From assembly GCA_964372275.1 (NCBI GenBank), contig CAYJRR010000065.1:1-26273 (forward strand): a DNA stretch of 26,273 nt, read 5' to 3'. Numbering within the stretch: position 1 is the stretch's first letter; every line of letters starts with the position of its first letter. The notes beneath the pieces are model-generated. The model was not told where the DNA came from and did not search any database. It saw only the letters and a list, made by a program, of their open reading frames with translations. This DNA is from CAYJRR01 sp964372275 [NCBI: uncultured bacterium] (lineage in GTDB: Bacteria > CAYJRR01). A program made the translations under genes and the position numbers. Positions 10,000 to 20,497 of the stretch are shown piece by piece.

Positions 10000-12096
10000 A
10001 TGCGCGCGCGCGACGATCGGAAGGAGCGGGTGGAGGCACACTTTTCCGCGGTCGCCCGCGACTACCACCGGTGGAACTACGAGATCCCCGTCGACGACGG
10101 ACGCTACCCGGACATCCTGGTGCGCCACCGGCGGATCCTGGAAATGGTGGAATCCCTACGAGGACGGGCTCTCGACATCGGATGCGGCAGCGGACGCCTC
10201 CTGCTCGACCTGACGCGACGCGGGTTCGAGACGGTGGGGATCGACCTGTCGCCGACGATGATCGACGCGACGCGCGAGTTGTTCCGGCGGAACGGATTGG
10301 CTCCACCCGAGCTGTTCGTCGCCGACGTCGAGTCGCTCCCGTTCGGCGACGGGCGATTCGACCTCGTCACCGCCGGTGGCGTGATCGAGTACCTGGCCGA
10401 GGACGACGCCGCGCTCGCGGAGATCCGGCGGGTCCTCGCCCCGGGGGGACGGCTCGTCGTTTCGGTGAGGAACGCGCGCAACCTTTCCCGCCCGCTGGTT
10501 CTCGCGCGCGACGCGCTTCGCCGGATCGCCGGGATCGGCTCGGTCGTCGACGCGGCGCATCGGCAGTTCCGGCGCGCGCTGCCGCCGCGAGCGGCCCGCA
10601 CGTGGCCCACGGTGCGCTTCCACCACCCGTGGAGATTCCGCCGGACGCTCGCGCGCCACGGTCTCGAGGTCGAAGACGCCGCCTACTTCCACTTCGCCGT
10701 CGCCCCTCCCCTGGTGCGCCGGCTGGCTCCCCGACGGTCGATCGACGTCGGTCTCGCGCTCGAACGCCTGGCGCGGACGCCGCTCGGTCCTTTCGGCTCC
10801 GCCTACCTGGTCAAAGCGGCGGCGGACGCCCGGCCCGCGCCGAGACCCCGGCGCGCCGCCGACGATCGCCCGCCGACGGCGGTGGTCGTGCGTCTCGGTC
10901 TCACCGGGCTGGGGCTCGTGCGTTCGTTGTCTCGGCGGGACCTCGGCGCGCGCGTTCCGATCGTCGCCGTCGACGGCGGATTCGCGCACCCCGCGGCGGC
11001 GACGCGCCTCTGCCAGCGGTGGACCTGTCACGGGATCGACGGTCCCGGCCTCGTCGACGGGCTGGAGGGGCTCGGAGGCTCCGTGAACGAGAGGCCGGTG
11101 CTGTTCCTGAGCGACGACGCGTCGGTGTTGCGGGTCGCGGCGGCGCCCGCGCGCCTGGGACCGCGCTACCGTTACCTCCTCCCGTCGACCGACGTCGTCG
11201 AGCTGCTCGCGGACAAGACGCGCTTCGCCGAGCACGCCGAACGCCACGGGTTCCCGATCCCGAAGACGTTCGTCCTCCGGAGCCGGGAAGACCTCGACCG
11301 CGCGCTTCCCAGGATCCCCTTCCCGTGCGTACTGAAGCCGTCGTGGCGTCCGCCCGCCTGGGAGAGCCGGAGATATCCGAAGGCGTTCGTGCTCTCACAC
11401 CCCGACCACCTGCGAGCGCGATTCGACGCCTATCGCCACGCGCACGGCGACTTCGTGGTGCAAGAGTGGATCGACGGAAGCGACGCGGCGATCTTCTTCT
11501 GCCTCGTCTATTTCGACGCCCGTTCGCGGTGCATCGCGACTTTCACCGGCCGGAAGCTCCGTCAATGGCCGTGCGGCGCGGGGAACACTTCGATCGCCGA
11601 GCCGGTCGACTGCCCGGAGGTCGAACGGACGACCCGTCGGCTGTTCGATTCGCTCGACTACCGGGGCCTGGGCTCCGTCGAGTTCAAATACGACCCGGCC
11701 TGCGGGTCGTTCAAGATCCTGGAGCCGACGGTCGGACGGCCGAACCTGCAATCGGAGCTCGCGACCGCGAACGGCGTGAACCTTGCCTGGATCGCCTACT
11801 GCGACCTGGCCGGCCTACCGTGCGGATTGCCCCGGCGTCCCCGGCGACCGGTCCGATGGGTGAACGAGCTGACCGATCCGCGCTCGGCGTTCCGATTGCG
11901 CGCCACCGGCCGGCTCACCGTCGGAGGATGGCTGTTCAGCTACGGCGCGCCACTCCATTTAGCACACTTCTCCTGGCGCGACCCGATGCCGTTCGTCGCC
12001 GCCGCCCGCGAGCTGGGCGCTTCGGTCATTCGAAAAGGTTTTCGTTCTCTCGCGGAGGCGGCTTCAGGCCGAGGTGTTCGTAGGCGCGCCGGGTGA
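10000..12096 (+). CDS. Fusion of SAM methyltransferase and ATP-grasp ligase
   Basis: This 698-residue protein has two enzymes in one frame. Residues 1-270 are a class I SAM-dependent methyltransferase: motif I DIGCGSG at 59-65, then [17 protein letters not shown] and a long C-terminal extension. A Pro/Arg/Ala linker (about 270-288) leads to a pre-ATP-grasp domain ([28 protein letters not shown]) and the ATP-grasp core with Lys446 (CVLKPSW), [17 protein letters not shown] and Glu575. The ligase part resembles the carboxylate-amine ligase group found in polysaccharide and secondary-metabolite loci. The usual metal-binding ExN reads EPTVGRPN here. Start is ATG 10000 with a weak ribosome site; GTG 10030 is possible. 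The 3' end overlaps ruvB by 71 bp. Substrates are unknown; ligation and methylation of the same product is inferred. Confidence 0.85.
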   Translation: MRARDDRKERVEAHFSAVARDYHRWNYEIPVDDGRYPDILVRHRRILEMVESLRGRALDIGCGSGRLLLDLTRRGFETVGIDLSPTMIDATRELFRRNGLAPPELFVADVESLPFGDGRFDLVTAGGVIEYLAEDDAALAEIRRVLAPGGRLVVSVRNARNLSRPLVLARDALRRIAGIGSVVDAAHRQFRRALPPRAARTWPTVRFHHPWRFRRTLARHGLEVEDAAYFHFAVAPPLVRRLAPRRSIDVGLALERLARTPLGPFGSAYLVKAAADARPAPRPRRAADDRPPTAVVVRLGLTGLGLVRSLSRRDLGARVPIVAVDGGFAHPAAATRLCQRWTCHGIDGPGLVDGLEGLGGSVNERPVLFLSDDASVLRVAAAPARLGPRYRYLLPSTDVVELLADKTRFAEHAERHGFPIPKTFVLRSREDLDRALPRIPFPCVLKPSWRPPAWESRRYPKAFVLSHPDHLRARFDAYRHAHGDFVVQEWIDGSDAAIFFCLVYFDARSRCIATFTGRKLRQWPCGAGNTSIAEPVDCPEVERTTRRLFDSLDYRGLGSVEFKYDPACGSFKILEPTVGRPNLQSELATANGVNLAWIAYCDLAGLPCGLPRRPRRPVRWVNELTDPRSAFRLRATGRLTVGGWLFSYGAPLHLAHFSWRDPMPFVAAARELGASVIRKGFRSLAEAASGRGVRRRAG

Positions 12097-13069
12097 CGAC
12101 GCGACCGCGCGGCGTGCGCTGCAGAAATCCCTCCTGCAGCAGGAACGGCTCGTAGACCTCCTCGATCGTGTCGCGATCCTCGGAGAGACTGGCGGCGATC
12201 GTCTCCACCCCGACCGGTCCGCCGCCGAAGCGCTCGATCAGCACGGAGAGGATGCGGCGATCCATCTTGTCGAAGCCGAGCTCGTCGACCTCCAGACGCG
12301 CCAGCGCAAGCCGCGCCATCTCCCGGTCGACGACGCCGCTCCCCTTCACCTGCGCGAAGTCCCGCGCTCGCGCGAGCAGACGATTGGCGATGCGCGGCGT
12401 TCCCCGGCTGCGTCGAGCGATCTCCGCCGCCCCGTCGGCCGTAATCCGCACGCGCAAGACCTCAGCCGCGCGCGTCACGATCGTCACCAACTCGGCGGCG
12501 CCGTAGTATTCGAGGCGGCTCACCACGCCGAAGCGGTTGCGCAGCGGGCTCGACAGGAGGCCAAAGCGGGTGGTGGCGCCGATCAGCGTGAACGGCGGCA
12601 GGTCGATCTTCACCGTGCGCGCCGCCGGTCCCTGCCCGATCAGGATATCGAGCTTCCGATCCTCCATCGCCGGATAGAGGATCTCTTCCACCACGCGGTT
12701 CATGCGGTGGATCTCGTCGACGAACAGGACGTCGCGCGGCTCGAGACCGGTGAGGATCCCGGCGAGATCGCCGGCGCGCTCGATCACCGGTCCGGAGGTG
12801 ACGCGGATCTGGCTCCCCAGCTCGTGGGCGATGACGTGCGCCAGCGACGTCTTGCCGAGTCCTGGAGGTCCGTAGAAGAGGAGGTGGTCGAGCGCTTCGC
12901 CCCGGCGCTTCGCCGCCTCGATGAAGACGGCGAGGTTCTCCTTCACTTTCCCCTGTCCAACGTAGTCGGCGAGGGTGCGCGGGCGGAGTCCGGGCTCCGC
13001 CGCGAGCTCGTCGGGACCCGGCGCCGCGCTCATCTCACGCCGGTCGCTTTTCTCTCGACGTCCTTGCAT
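12026..13069 (-). CDS. ruvB: Holliday junction branch-migration ATPase RuvB
   Basis: RuvB is the hexameric AAA+ motor that drives Holliday junction branch migration with RuvA. The 347-residue protein shows [12 protein letters not shown], Walker [10 protein letters not shown] (67-75), Walker [10 protein letters not shown], sensor 1 GATTRFGLL, the arginine-finger segment SSPLRNRFG, and the C-terminal winged helix ending near RRAYEHLGL. All key residues are present. It begins 22 bp after the ruvA stop. ATG 13069 has GGGAAGG upstream; an internal ATG at 13033 (MSAAPGPD) is a plausible alternative closer to the usual family N-terminus. Its last 71 bp overlap the opposing fusion gene. Confidence 0.98.
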   Translation of the reverse strand: MQGRREKSDRREMSAAPGPDELAAEPGLRPRTLADYVGQGKVKENLAVFIEAAKRRGEALDHLLFYGPPGLGKTSLAHVIAHELGSQIRVTSGPVIERAGDLAGILTGLEPRDVLFVDEIHRMNRVVEEILYPAMEDRKLDILIGQGPAARTVKIDLPPFTLIGATTRFGLLSSPLRNRFGVVSRLEYYGAAELVTIVTRAAEVLRVRITADGAAEIARRSRGTPRIANRLLARARDFAQVKGSGVVDREMARLALARLEVDELGFDKMDRRILSVLIERFGGGPVGVETIAASLSEDRDTIEEVYEPFLLQEGFLQRTPRGRVVTRRAYEHLGLKPPPRENENLFE

Positions 13070-13091
13070 CGGCCTTCCCGCCCCCTGCCCC

Positions 13092-13703
13092 TCATCCGCG
13101 GACGACTCGACCCGACAGGCCCTTCAGCGCGCGCTTCACGATCTCGGCGGTGTCGGCAAGGTCCGGAGGGATCGCCGACAGCGCCTGGTCGGCCTCCGCG
13201 CGCTTGTAGCCGAGCGTGAGCAGGGCGGCAACGGCCTCCTCGTGGGGACCCGACGGCGGAACGTAGGCGGGGGTCGCGATCGGGAGCGGCAGTCCGACGA
13301 CGTTCCCGATCTTTTCCTTCAACTCGACGACGATCCGCTCCGCCGTCTTCTTCCCCACGTGGGGGATCGCCGTGAGGCGATTCACGTCGGCGGTGGCGAT
13401 CGCCTTCGCCAGCTCGCGCACGTCGAGACCGGAGAGGATCGCCATCGCCACCTTCGGACCGATCCCCGACACCTGGAGCAGGCGCAGGAACATCGCCTTC
13501 TCATCGCGGATCGCGAATCCGAACAGCTGGATCGCGTCCTCGCGCACGTGGGTGTAGACCTCGAGCGATGCGCGCTCCCCATCCGACGGGAGCGCCGCGC
13601 GCGTCACGGCCGAGGCGGTCAGTTCGTACCCGACTCCGCCGACGTCGATCAGCACCCGATCGAGGTCGAGCCGACTCACGGTCCCTTGGAGACGGGCGAT
13701 CAA
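13092..13703 (-). CDS. ruvA: Holliday junction DNA-binding protein RuvA
   Basis: RuvA is the tetrameric scaffold that holds the four-way junction and loads RuvB. The 203 residues include the OB-fold N-terminus ([33 protein letters not shown]), two helix-hairpin-helix motifs ([12 protein letters not shown] and [12 protein letters not shown]) and the C-terminal RuvB-contact domain ([21 protein letters not shown]). Start is TTG at 13703, forced by the conserved MIxxLxG opening. No Shine-Dalgarno sequence is evident; instead two copies of a 10-bp direct repeat lie directly upstream. It sits 68 bp after ruvC in the same operon. Confidence 0.97.
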   Translation of the reverse strand: MIARLQGTVSRLDLDRVLIDVGGVGYELTASAVTRAALPSDGERASLEVYTHVREDAIQLFGFAIRDEKAMFLRLLQVSGIGPKVAMAILSGLDVRELAKAIATADVNRLTAIPHVGKKTAERIVVELKEKIGNVVGLPLPIATPAYVPPSGPHEEAVAALLTLGYKRAEADQALSAIPPDLADTAEIVKRALKGLSGRVVRG

Positions 13704-13704
13704 A

Positions 13705-13725
13705 CTACCGAAAGTCTACCGAAAG
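13705..13725. repeat. 10-bp direct repeat at the ruvA start
   Basis: CTACCGAAAG occurs at 13705-13714 and again at 13716-13725, one base apart. On the coding strand it reads CTTTCGGTAG twice, directly before the TTG start of ruvA, where a ribosome site would be expected. Its role is unknown. Confidence 0.7.
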
Positions 13726-13771
13726 CCGGTGGCGGCCGGTAGCCAATTCGGCGGCGGTCGACCCGCCGCCG

Positions 13772-14245
13772 TCACGGGCGGCGGGTGTGGGCGTGACAGA
13801 TGGCGAGCGCGAGGGCGTCGGTGACGTCGAACCGCGAGGCCTGTCGGTAGTTGAGGAGCAGGCGGACCATGTGCGCCACCTGCTCCTTCTCGGCACGGCC
13901 GGTGCCGACGACGGCGCGTTTCACCTCGGTCGCGGCGTATTCGTGCAGCGCCAGCCCCGCGCGCGCGACCGACGCCAACACCACCCCGCGCGATTGGCCG
14001 AGCGCCAGCGCGCTCTTCACGTTCTTGGCGAAGAAGAGGGCTTCGACCGCGGCCTCCGTCGGGCGGGCGCGCTCGAACACGCGCGCCAGGTCGTCCTGGA
14101 TCGCGGCCAGGCGGCGGCCGAGATCCCCCTTCGGCGAGAGGTGCCCGGCCTCGACGACGGTCAGGCGATTGCCGGCGACTTCGACGACGCCGAAGCCCAG
14201 GTGCAGCGAACCCGGGTCGATCCCGACGACGCGCCGCGCCGGCAT
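13772..14245 (-). CDS. ruvC: Holliday junction resolvase RuvC
   Basis: RuvC is the dimeric endonuclease that cuts Holliday junctions. The 157 residues carry the RNase H-fold acidic set: Asp10 (GIDPGS), Glu68 (VEALFF), Asp140 and Asp143 (FDVTDALALA), with LALGQSRGV and the conserved ATEVKRAVVGTGRAEKEQV segment between. Its ATG shares one base with the yebC stop (TGATG), indicating translational coupling. The frame stays open upstream, but that is antisense-type extension through yebC. Length is at the short end of the normal family range. Confidence 0.97.
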   Translation of the reverse strand: MPARRVVGIDPGSLHLGFGVVEVAGNRLTVVEAGHLSPKGDLGRRLAAIQDDLARVFERARPTEAAVEALFFAKNVKSALALGQSRGVVLASVARAGLALHEYAATEVKRAVVGTGRAEKEQVAHMVRLLLNYRQASRFDVTDALALAICHAHTRRP

Positions 14246-14994
14246 CAGGCGTTGGCGATGCGCGCCATCTCCTCGTCGGAGATCTCGAAGTCGGCGTGGA
14301 CCTTCTGCACGTCGTCGTGCTCTTCGAGGCTGTCGACCAGCTTGAGCACCGACTCCGCCTCCTTGCCCGCCAACTTCACCGTGTTGCCCGGAATGTAGGT
14401 CAGCTCCGCCTCGGCGACGGCGACCTTCTTCTCCAGCGCCTCGCGGACCGCGTGCAGGTCCTCGGGGGAGGTCATCACGTGGAAGACGTCCCCCCCGTCC
14501 TGCACGTCCTCGCCGCCGGCCTCGATCACCAGCTCCGTCAGCGCGTCCTCGCTGGTCGCCTTCTTGGCGACCGCGATCCGCCCCTTGCGTGCGAACTTCC
14601 ACGACACGGCGTTCGAGCCGGCGAGCGAGCCGTTCGCCTTGTCGAGGATGTTCCGGATCTCGGAGACGGTGCGGTTCTTGTTGTCGGTCGTCGACTCGAT
14701 CAGGAGCGCCACGCCGTGGGGACCGTACCCTTCGTAGACCACCTCGGAGATCTGCTCCCCTTCGAGCTCGCCGGTCCCCTTCTTGATCGCGCGCTCGATG
14801 GTGTCCTTCGGCATCGCCTCGGCCTTCGCCTTCTCGATGGCGAGCCGGAGCCGGGGGTTCCCTCCGGGATTGCCGCCCCCCATGCGCGCCGCGACGGTGA
14901 TCTCCTTCACCAGCTTGGTGAAGAGGCGCCCGCGCCGGGCGTCGGCCGCCCCTTTGGTGCGCTTGATGTTGGCCCAACGTGAATGTCCGGACAT
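14245..14994 (-). CDS. yebC: YebC/PmpR family protein
   Basis: The 249-residue protein begins SGHSRWANIKRTKGAADARR, the highly conserved family N-terminus. GGGNPGGNPRLRLAIEKAKA, YEGYGPHGVALLIE, TDNKNRTVSEIR and SWKFARKG follow, and the C-terminus has SLEEHDDVQKVHADFE. Members were described as transcription regulators of recombination or quorum sensing; more recent work links the family to relieving ribosome stalls. It is the first gene of the ruv set, with GAGGAG 7 nt before ATG 14994, and is coupled to ruvC. The order yebC-ruvC-ruvA-ruvB is common in bacteria. Confidence 0.97.
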   Translation of the reverse strand: MSGHSRWANIKRTKGAADARRGRLFTKLVKEITVAARMGGGNPGGNPRLRLAIEKAKAEAMPKDTIERAIKKGTGELEGEQISEVVYEGYGPHGVALLIESTTDNKNRTVSEIRNILDKANGSLAGSNAVSWKFARKGRIAVAKKATSEDALTELVIEAGGEDVQDGGDVFHVMTSPEDLHAVREALEKKVAVAEAELTYIPGNTVKLAGKEAESVLKLVDSLEEHDDVQKVHADFEISDEEMARIANA

Positions 14995-15021
14995 CGGTGA
15001 CTCCTCGAAAGGCGGAAAGTA

Positions 15022-15036
15022 GCGGGACGATCCCGC
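15022..15036 (-). terminator. Small hairpin between the TPR gene and yebC
   Basis: A perfect 6-bp stem (GCGGGA with TCCCGC) and 3-nt loop lie 22 bp after the TPR gene stop and upstream of yebC. On the minus strand it is followed by TACTTTCC. It is short for a terminator, so the yebC operon may still receive read-through. Confidence 0.3.
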
Positions 15037-15057
15037 GCGCGCAAGCCGGGAGGGCCC

Positions 15058-16092
15058 TCAACCGGCGGCGGCGGCCGGGCGGTCGGGCGCGGGAGGGACG
15101 CGGACGTTCAGGTATTTGTAGAGGAGCGCCCCCATCGCCAACAGCAGCAGGAGCACGATGCCGGCGAAGTACTTCTGCAGGTAGGCCTTGGCCAGCGCTC
15201 CGACGAGAAGGCCCCCGCCGTCCTGGCGGCGGGCGAGGCGGTACTGTTCGATCGCCTTCCCGAACTCCTTCTTCGCCTGGAAGGTGCGGGCCAGGCCGAC
15301 ACGGGCGTCGGTCTCCTCCGGCGACTTGGCCAGCACCGCCTGGAACGCCGCCTCCGCGGCGGCCAGGTCCCCGCGCTGCAGGCGCGCCACGCCGTAGAAG
15401 GTCCGCGCGCGGAGCGCGTCGGGGTTCGCCTCCACGACCCGCAGGAACGCCCGTTCCGCGCCGTCGAGGTCCCCCGCCTGCATCCGCACCAGGCCCAGGC
15501 TCACGCCGGCGATCTCGTTCGTCTCCTGCCCGGCGGCGGCGCGCGCGCAGTACGGCTCGGCCCGCTTCGGATCGTTCTCGCGCTGGGAGACGAGCGCGCA
15601 CAGCTCGGTGAGCGCGCGGCGGTTCTCCGGCTCCTCCTTCAGCACGCTCGTGAGCTCGGCGACCGCCGCCCGCGATTGGCCCACCTGCGCGTACCACCAG
15701 GCGAGGTTCAGCCGCGCGTCGGCGTCGGTCGGCCGCGCCGTCAGCGCGGCGAGCAGCGCCCTCTGCGCGTCGTCGCGGCGCTGCTGGACCATGTAGAAGA
15801 CGCCGAGATTGGACTTCGCGACCGCATCGCCGGGGTCGGCCGCGACCTTCCGTTCGAGCTCGGCCACCGCCCCCTCGAGACCGTGGACCCGGTAGAGGCA
15901 GTCCCGCAGCGCCAGACCCGCCTCCGACTCCCGGATTTCGGCCTTCACCAGACTCTCGAGCGCCGGGATCGCGGCCTCGCACCGGCCCGCCTGCTGGTCG
16001 GCGATCGCCGCGTCGAAGGACGCCGCCGCGTCCTCCGCCCGCGCCGATCCGGCCACCATCATGATGAAAAGAGCCGCGAATCGAGCATGCAT
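15058..16092 (-). CDS. Periplasmic TPR protein with C-terminal membrane anchor
   Basis: This 344-residue protein has a signal peptide (cleavage near ARA-E, residue 19) and about seven to eight tetratricopeptide-type helix pairs, with hallmark segments such as AKSNLGVFYMVQQRRDDAQRALLAAL and ARLNLAWWYAQVGQSRAAVAEL. A single membrane helix at about 309-328 and a Pro/Ala-rich tail follow. Most of the protein is therefore expected in the periplasm, tethered by its C-terminus, as a protein-binding scaffold. No partner is known. Cysteines in the TPR region (three or more) could form disulfides. Start ATG 16092 has GAGGA upstream. It is divergent from the lipoprotein gene at 16171 and precedes yebC by 63 bp. 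Confidence 0.8.
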   Translation of the reverse strand: MHARFAALFIMMVAGSARAEDAAASFDAAIADQQAGRCEAAIPALESLVKAEIRESEAGLALRDCLYRVHGLEGAVAELERKVAADPGDAVAKSNLGVFYMVQQRRDDAQRALLAALTARPTDADARLNLAWWYAQVGQSRAAVAELTSVLKEEPENRRALTELCALVSQRENDPKRAEPYCARAAAGQETNEIAGVSLGLVRMQAGDLDGAERAFLRVVEANPDALRARTFYGVARLQRGDLAAAEAAFQAVLAKSPEETDARVGLARTFQAKKEFGKAIEQYRLARRQDGGGLLVGALAKAYLQKYFAGIVLLLLLAMGALLYKYLNVRVPPAPDRPAAAAG

Positions 16093-16170
16093 GGTGCGTG
16101 TCCTCGAAAAGGGCCGCCCAACCTACGTGCCGTCCACCGGAAGGTCAAGGCGGGCTAGAGTAGCGGGGCC

Positions 16171-17070
16171 TTGAACCCGCCGGCGCCCGCCCACCGATCC
16201 CCCGTTGCGCTCCGCGGCGTCGTGGCCGCCTTGCTCCTCGCGACGGGGGGAGGCTGCACCACGTCGCTCACGCATCTGCAGAGCGCGCGGGCGACGCCGC
16301 CTGGAAAGGTGCACGCCTACACCGCGATCGGCGCACCGATCGCGTCGACGACGATCGGCAGCGTGATCGACGTCGGGAAGGACGCCGCGCGACGGATCGA
16401 GGAGGATGCCGAGGCCGGCGCAGAGCCCAGCGATGCGGAGATCCGCCACCTGTTCCGCGCGGCGGCCTCCTCGGTGCTGCTCCTGCCGGCGCCCCTCTGG
16501 GAGGTCGGCGTGCGCGCGGGGCTGCGGCCGCGATGGGACGCCGGCCTGGCCTACACCTCCACCGGCCTGCGTGCCGACACGCGCCTGCAGCTGCTGAAAG
16601 CCGGCGAGGACGGCCCTCTCGACCTTTCGGTCGGCGCGTCGGTCCAGCGGGCGGTGACCGAGATCCCGCTGCCCGGCTATCTCAAGGACACGCTCCGGAT
16701 CGACGACTTCAGCCGCACCGACTTCCAGTTTCCGGTGGTCGTCGGGCGCGAGCTCTCGGACGTCCTGTTCGTCTACGGCGGCGGGAAGCTGGTCTATTCG
16801 CCGATCGACGTGAGTCTGATCGAGCTCTACACCGCGACCGACCGCCACACGCGGCTCGGCGACCGTCTCTGGATGGCCGGCGGCTTCGCTGGCGTCGGCG
16901 CCGGATACAAGTACGTCTTCGCCATGGCCGAGCTGTCGGTGCTCCATTACGAATACCCGGCCCGCGTGCGCAGCTACGACGGCGAACGATCGATCGGCGC
17001 GTCGCTGATCGGCACCGCCTACTATCCGGCGGTCGGCGTTTCGCTGCGATTCCACCCGCCGGTGAAGTAG
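16171..17070 (+). CDS. Probable outer-membrane lipoprotein (unknown function)
   Basis: This 299-residue protein was not assigned to a named family. The N-terminus has a hydrophobic stretch ending GGGC (Cys29), a weak lipobox. The rest is rich in alternating hydrophobic/polar strands and aromatics with Gly turns: EVGVRAGLRPRWDAGLAYTS, DLSVGASVQRAV, VVVGRELSDVLFVYGGGKLV and a closing ISLRFHPP-like strand (VGVSLRFHPPVK). This is the look of a small outer-membrane beta-barrel or OMP-like lipoprotein. Start is TTG 16171. The flippase-like gene begins 7 bp after its stop, so the two are probably one operon and may act together at the envelope. Confidence 0.65.
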   Translation: MNPPAPAHRSPVALRGVVAALLLATGGGCTTSLTHLQSARATPPGKVHAYTAIGAPIASTTIGSVIDVGKDAARRIEEDAEAGAEPSDAEIRHLFRAAASSVLLLPAPLWEVGVRAGLRPRWDAGLAYTSTGLRADTRLQLLKAGEDGPLDLSVGASVQRAVTEIPLPGYLKDTLRIDDFSRTDFQFPVVVGRELSDVLFVYGGGKLVYSPIDVSLIELYTATDRHTRLGDRLWMAGGFAGVGAGYKYVFAMAELSVLHYEYPARVRSYDGERSIGASLIGTAYYPAVGVSLRFHPPVK

Positions 17071-17076
17071 GGGTCG

Positions 17077-18120
17077 ATGGACCGCCCTCTCCTGCGCTAC
17101 GCGCCGGGTCTGCTGCTGCTGTTGCTGGTCGGGGGCGGGATCGTCTTCGCGGTTCGCGACGCCTCCCAGTTCGCGCAGGTCGCGTCCGGACTCCGGCCGG
17201 GGTACCTGCTCCTCGCGCTGGCGTCGACCGGCGGGGCCTACCTGGCCTACACCGCGTCGATGCGCTCGATCGCGGACCGGGCGGACGCGCCCCTCCCGTT
17301 CGGCCCCAGCCTGGTCGTCTCGTTCGTCTCGCAGGCGGTGAACAACCTCTTCTCGACCGGCGGCATCGGGGGGATGGCGTTGCGCATCCTCGGATTCGCG
17401 CGATGCGGGGTGCGGCCCGGGATCACCGCGGGGTTCTCCGCGCTCACCAGCCTCGCCGGCGACGTCGTCGTGGCACAACTCGCGCTGGCCGGCGTCGTCT
17501 TCCTCGCGGCCACGGCGCGCCCGCCGATGGCCGACGCCACGCTCCTGCTCGCGGTCGGGTTGGCGGCGGAAGGGGCGGCCGTCCTGGCGCTCGCGTGGAT
17601 CCGCGCCGACGCGCGACGGGGACCGGTCCGCGCCGCCTTCGCGCGGCGGGCCGACGCGCTGGCCCGGCGGGTGCGGAACGTCGTCCCCTCCGCCGACTTC
17701 GAAGCGGGGGCCCATCGATTCCGCGAGGACCTGTTCGACGTCTTCGAGCGGTTCGCCGCCCGGCCGACCCGCCTGCTCGTCCCGTTCGCGTGGACGTCGG
17801 TCGACATCGCCTGCCGCATCGCCTGCCTCGGCGCGGCGTTCGCGGCGGTCGGGGCGCCGCTCTCTCCGATGCAGCTCCTGACCGGGTTCACCGTCGGTCT
17901 CGCCGCCGGGTCGCTGTCGCTCGTTCCCGGCGGTCTCGGCGTGCTCGAAGGGACGATGACCGCGGTCTTCGTGCGGATGGGGGTCGAACTCCACGTCGCC
18001 GCCACCGCCGCGGTCGTCTACCGGTTCGCCTACTACGTCGTCCCGTTCGCGGCCGTCTCGCCGCTCTACCGCGATCTACTCCGCCGCCGCGCTCTCCCAC
18101 CGGGCGAGCAGCGGGCCTAG
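17077..18120 (+). CDS. Flippase-like membrane protein (LPG synthase TM / UPF0104 family)
   Basis: This 347-residue protein has about eight membrane helices. It shows the family features: SFVSQAVNNLFSTGGIGGMALR near residue 90 and the C-terminal GSLSLVPGGLGVLEGTM, typical of PF03706. Relatives include the flippase part of lysyl-phosphatidylglycerol synthase MprF and archaeal AglD-type proteins. No aminoacyl-transferase domain is attached here, so lipid translocation is the best guess and the lipid is unknown. Start ATG 17077 follows the upstream gene by 7 bp. The 3' end overlaps the C-terminal remnant of the opposing ABC-F gene by 45 bp. Confidence 0.85.
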   Translation: MDRPLLRYAPGLLLLLLVGGGIVFAVRDASQFAQVASGLRPGYLLLALASTGGAYLAYTASMRSIADRADAPLPFGPSLVVSFVSQAVNNLFSTGGIGGMALRILGFARCGVRPGITAGFSALTSLAGDVVVAQLALAGVVFLAATARPPMADATLLLAVGLAAEGAAVLALAWIRADARRGPVRAAFARRADALARRVRNVVPSADFEAGAHRFREDLFDVFERFAARPTRLLVPFAWTSVDIACRIACLGAAFAAVGAPLSPMQLLTGFTVGLAAGSLSLVPGGLGVLEGTMTAVFVRMGVELHVAATAAVVYRFAYYVVPFAAVSPLYRDLLRRRALPPGEQRA

Positions 18121-18246
18121 GCGCTCCTCCAGATCGGCGCGCTCGTCGAGGAGCTGTTTGCATCGCGGCGCGTCGGCGTACACCGCGGCGTCGGCCAACA
18201 GACCGTCGATCTCCTTCATCCGCGCTTCGGTCCGCCCGATGTCGCG
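18076..18246 (-). pseudogene. ABC-F C-terminal coiled-coil beyond an in-frame amber codon
   Basis: Directly after the TAG stop of the ABC-F gene (18249-18247), the same frame stays open for 56 codons and ends in TAG at 18076. It reads RDIGRTEARMKEIDGLLAD, then AVYADAP and RCKQLLDERADLEERLGPLL. That is the normal C-terminal helical hairpin of Uup/YheS-type ABC-F proteins (the ABC_tran_CTD region), in the correct position after the KQLAEL segment. A single change of GAG or CAG to TAG explains the break. It may be an untranslated remnant, a read-through extension or a sequencing error. Confidence 0.85.
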
Positions 18247-20019
<1,773 letters not shown>

Positions 20020-20038
20020 GCGAGCCGCGGAGGATAGC

Positions 20039-20497
20039 TCAGGACGTCGATCGCAGATCCGACGAGTCGAGGAGAAGCGTCACCGGCCCGTCGGCGGTGA
20101 GGTCGATCGACATGTCGGCGCCGAAGCGGCCGGTGGCGACTCCGACGCCATGCGTGCGCAGTCGCTCCACGAAACGCTCGTAGAGCGGCACGGCGACCGC
20201 CGGCTGTGCGGCCCCGGTGAACGACGGGCGCCGCCCACGGGAGGTGTCGGCGAAGAGGGTGAACTGACTGACGACCAGAACGCCTCCGCCGACGTCGACC
20301 AGCGACCGGTCGAACCTCCCCGCCTCGTTCGGAAAGACGCGCAGCACCGGGATCCGTCCCGCGAGGAGGTCCGCATCCCTCTCCGTATCGCCGTCCGCGA
20401 TCCCCAACAGCACGAACAGTCCGCGACCGACCGCCCCGACCGGCTCGCCGCCGATCGACACGCTCGCGCGCGCCACCCGCTGCAGCACCGCCTTCAT
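20039..20497 (-). CDS. dtd: D-aminoacyl-tRNA deacylase
   Basis: Dtd hydrolyses D-amino acids (and mischarged glycine) from tRNA. The 152 residues start MKAVLQRVARASVSI and contain LLGIADGDTERDADLLAGRI, the catalytic-fold motif VSQFTLFADT, GRRPSF and the late Gly-cisPro region TADGPVTLLLDS. All family hallmarks are present at normal length. ATG 20497 overlaps the TGA stop of the upstream Gly-rich lipoprotein gene (ATGA), so the two are translationally coupled. The ABC-F gene follows 19 bp later, pairing two translation-quality functions. Confidence 0.96.
   Translation of the reverse strand: MKAVLQRVARASVSIGGEPVGAVGRGLFVLLGIADGDTERDADLLAGRIPVLRVFPNEAGRFDRSLVDVGGGVLVVSQFTLFADTSRGRRPSFTGAAQPAVAVPLYERFVERLRTHGVGVATGRFGADMSIDLTADGPVTLLLDSSDLRSTS

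Noticed and set aside
14246-15982. Upstream extension of the ruvC frame on the minus strand
   Set aside because: The extension lies over yebC and the TPR gene in another frame and is low-complexity Arg/Gly-rich; ruvC has a clear ATG at 14245.
16016-16170. Promoters in the divergent TPR/lipoprotein gap
   Set aside because: TAGAGT near 16154 resembles a -10, but no -35 was convincing on either strand.
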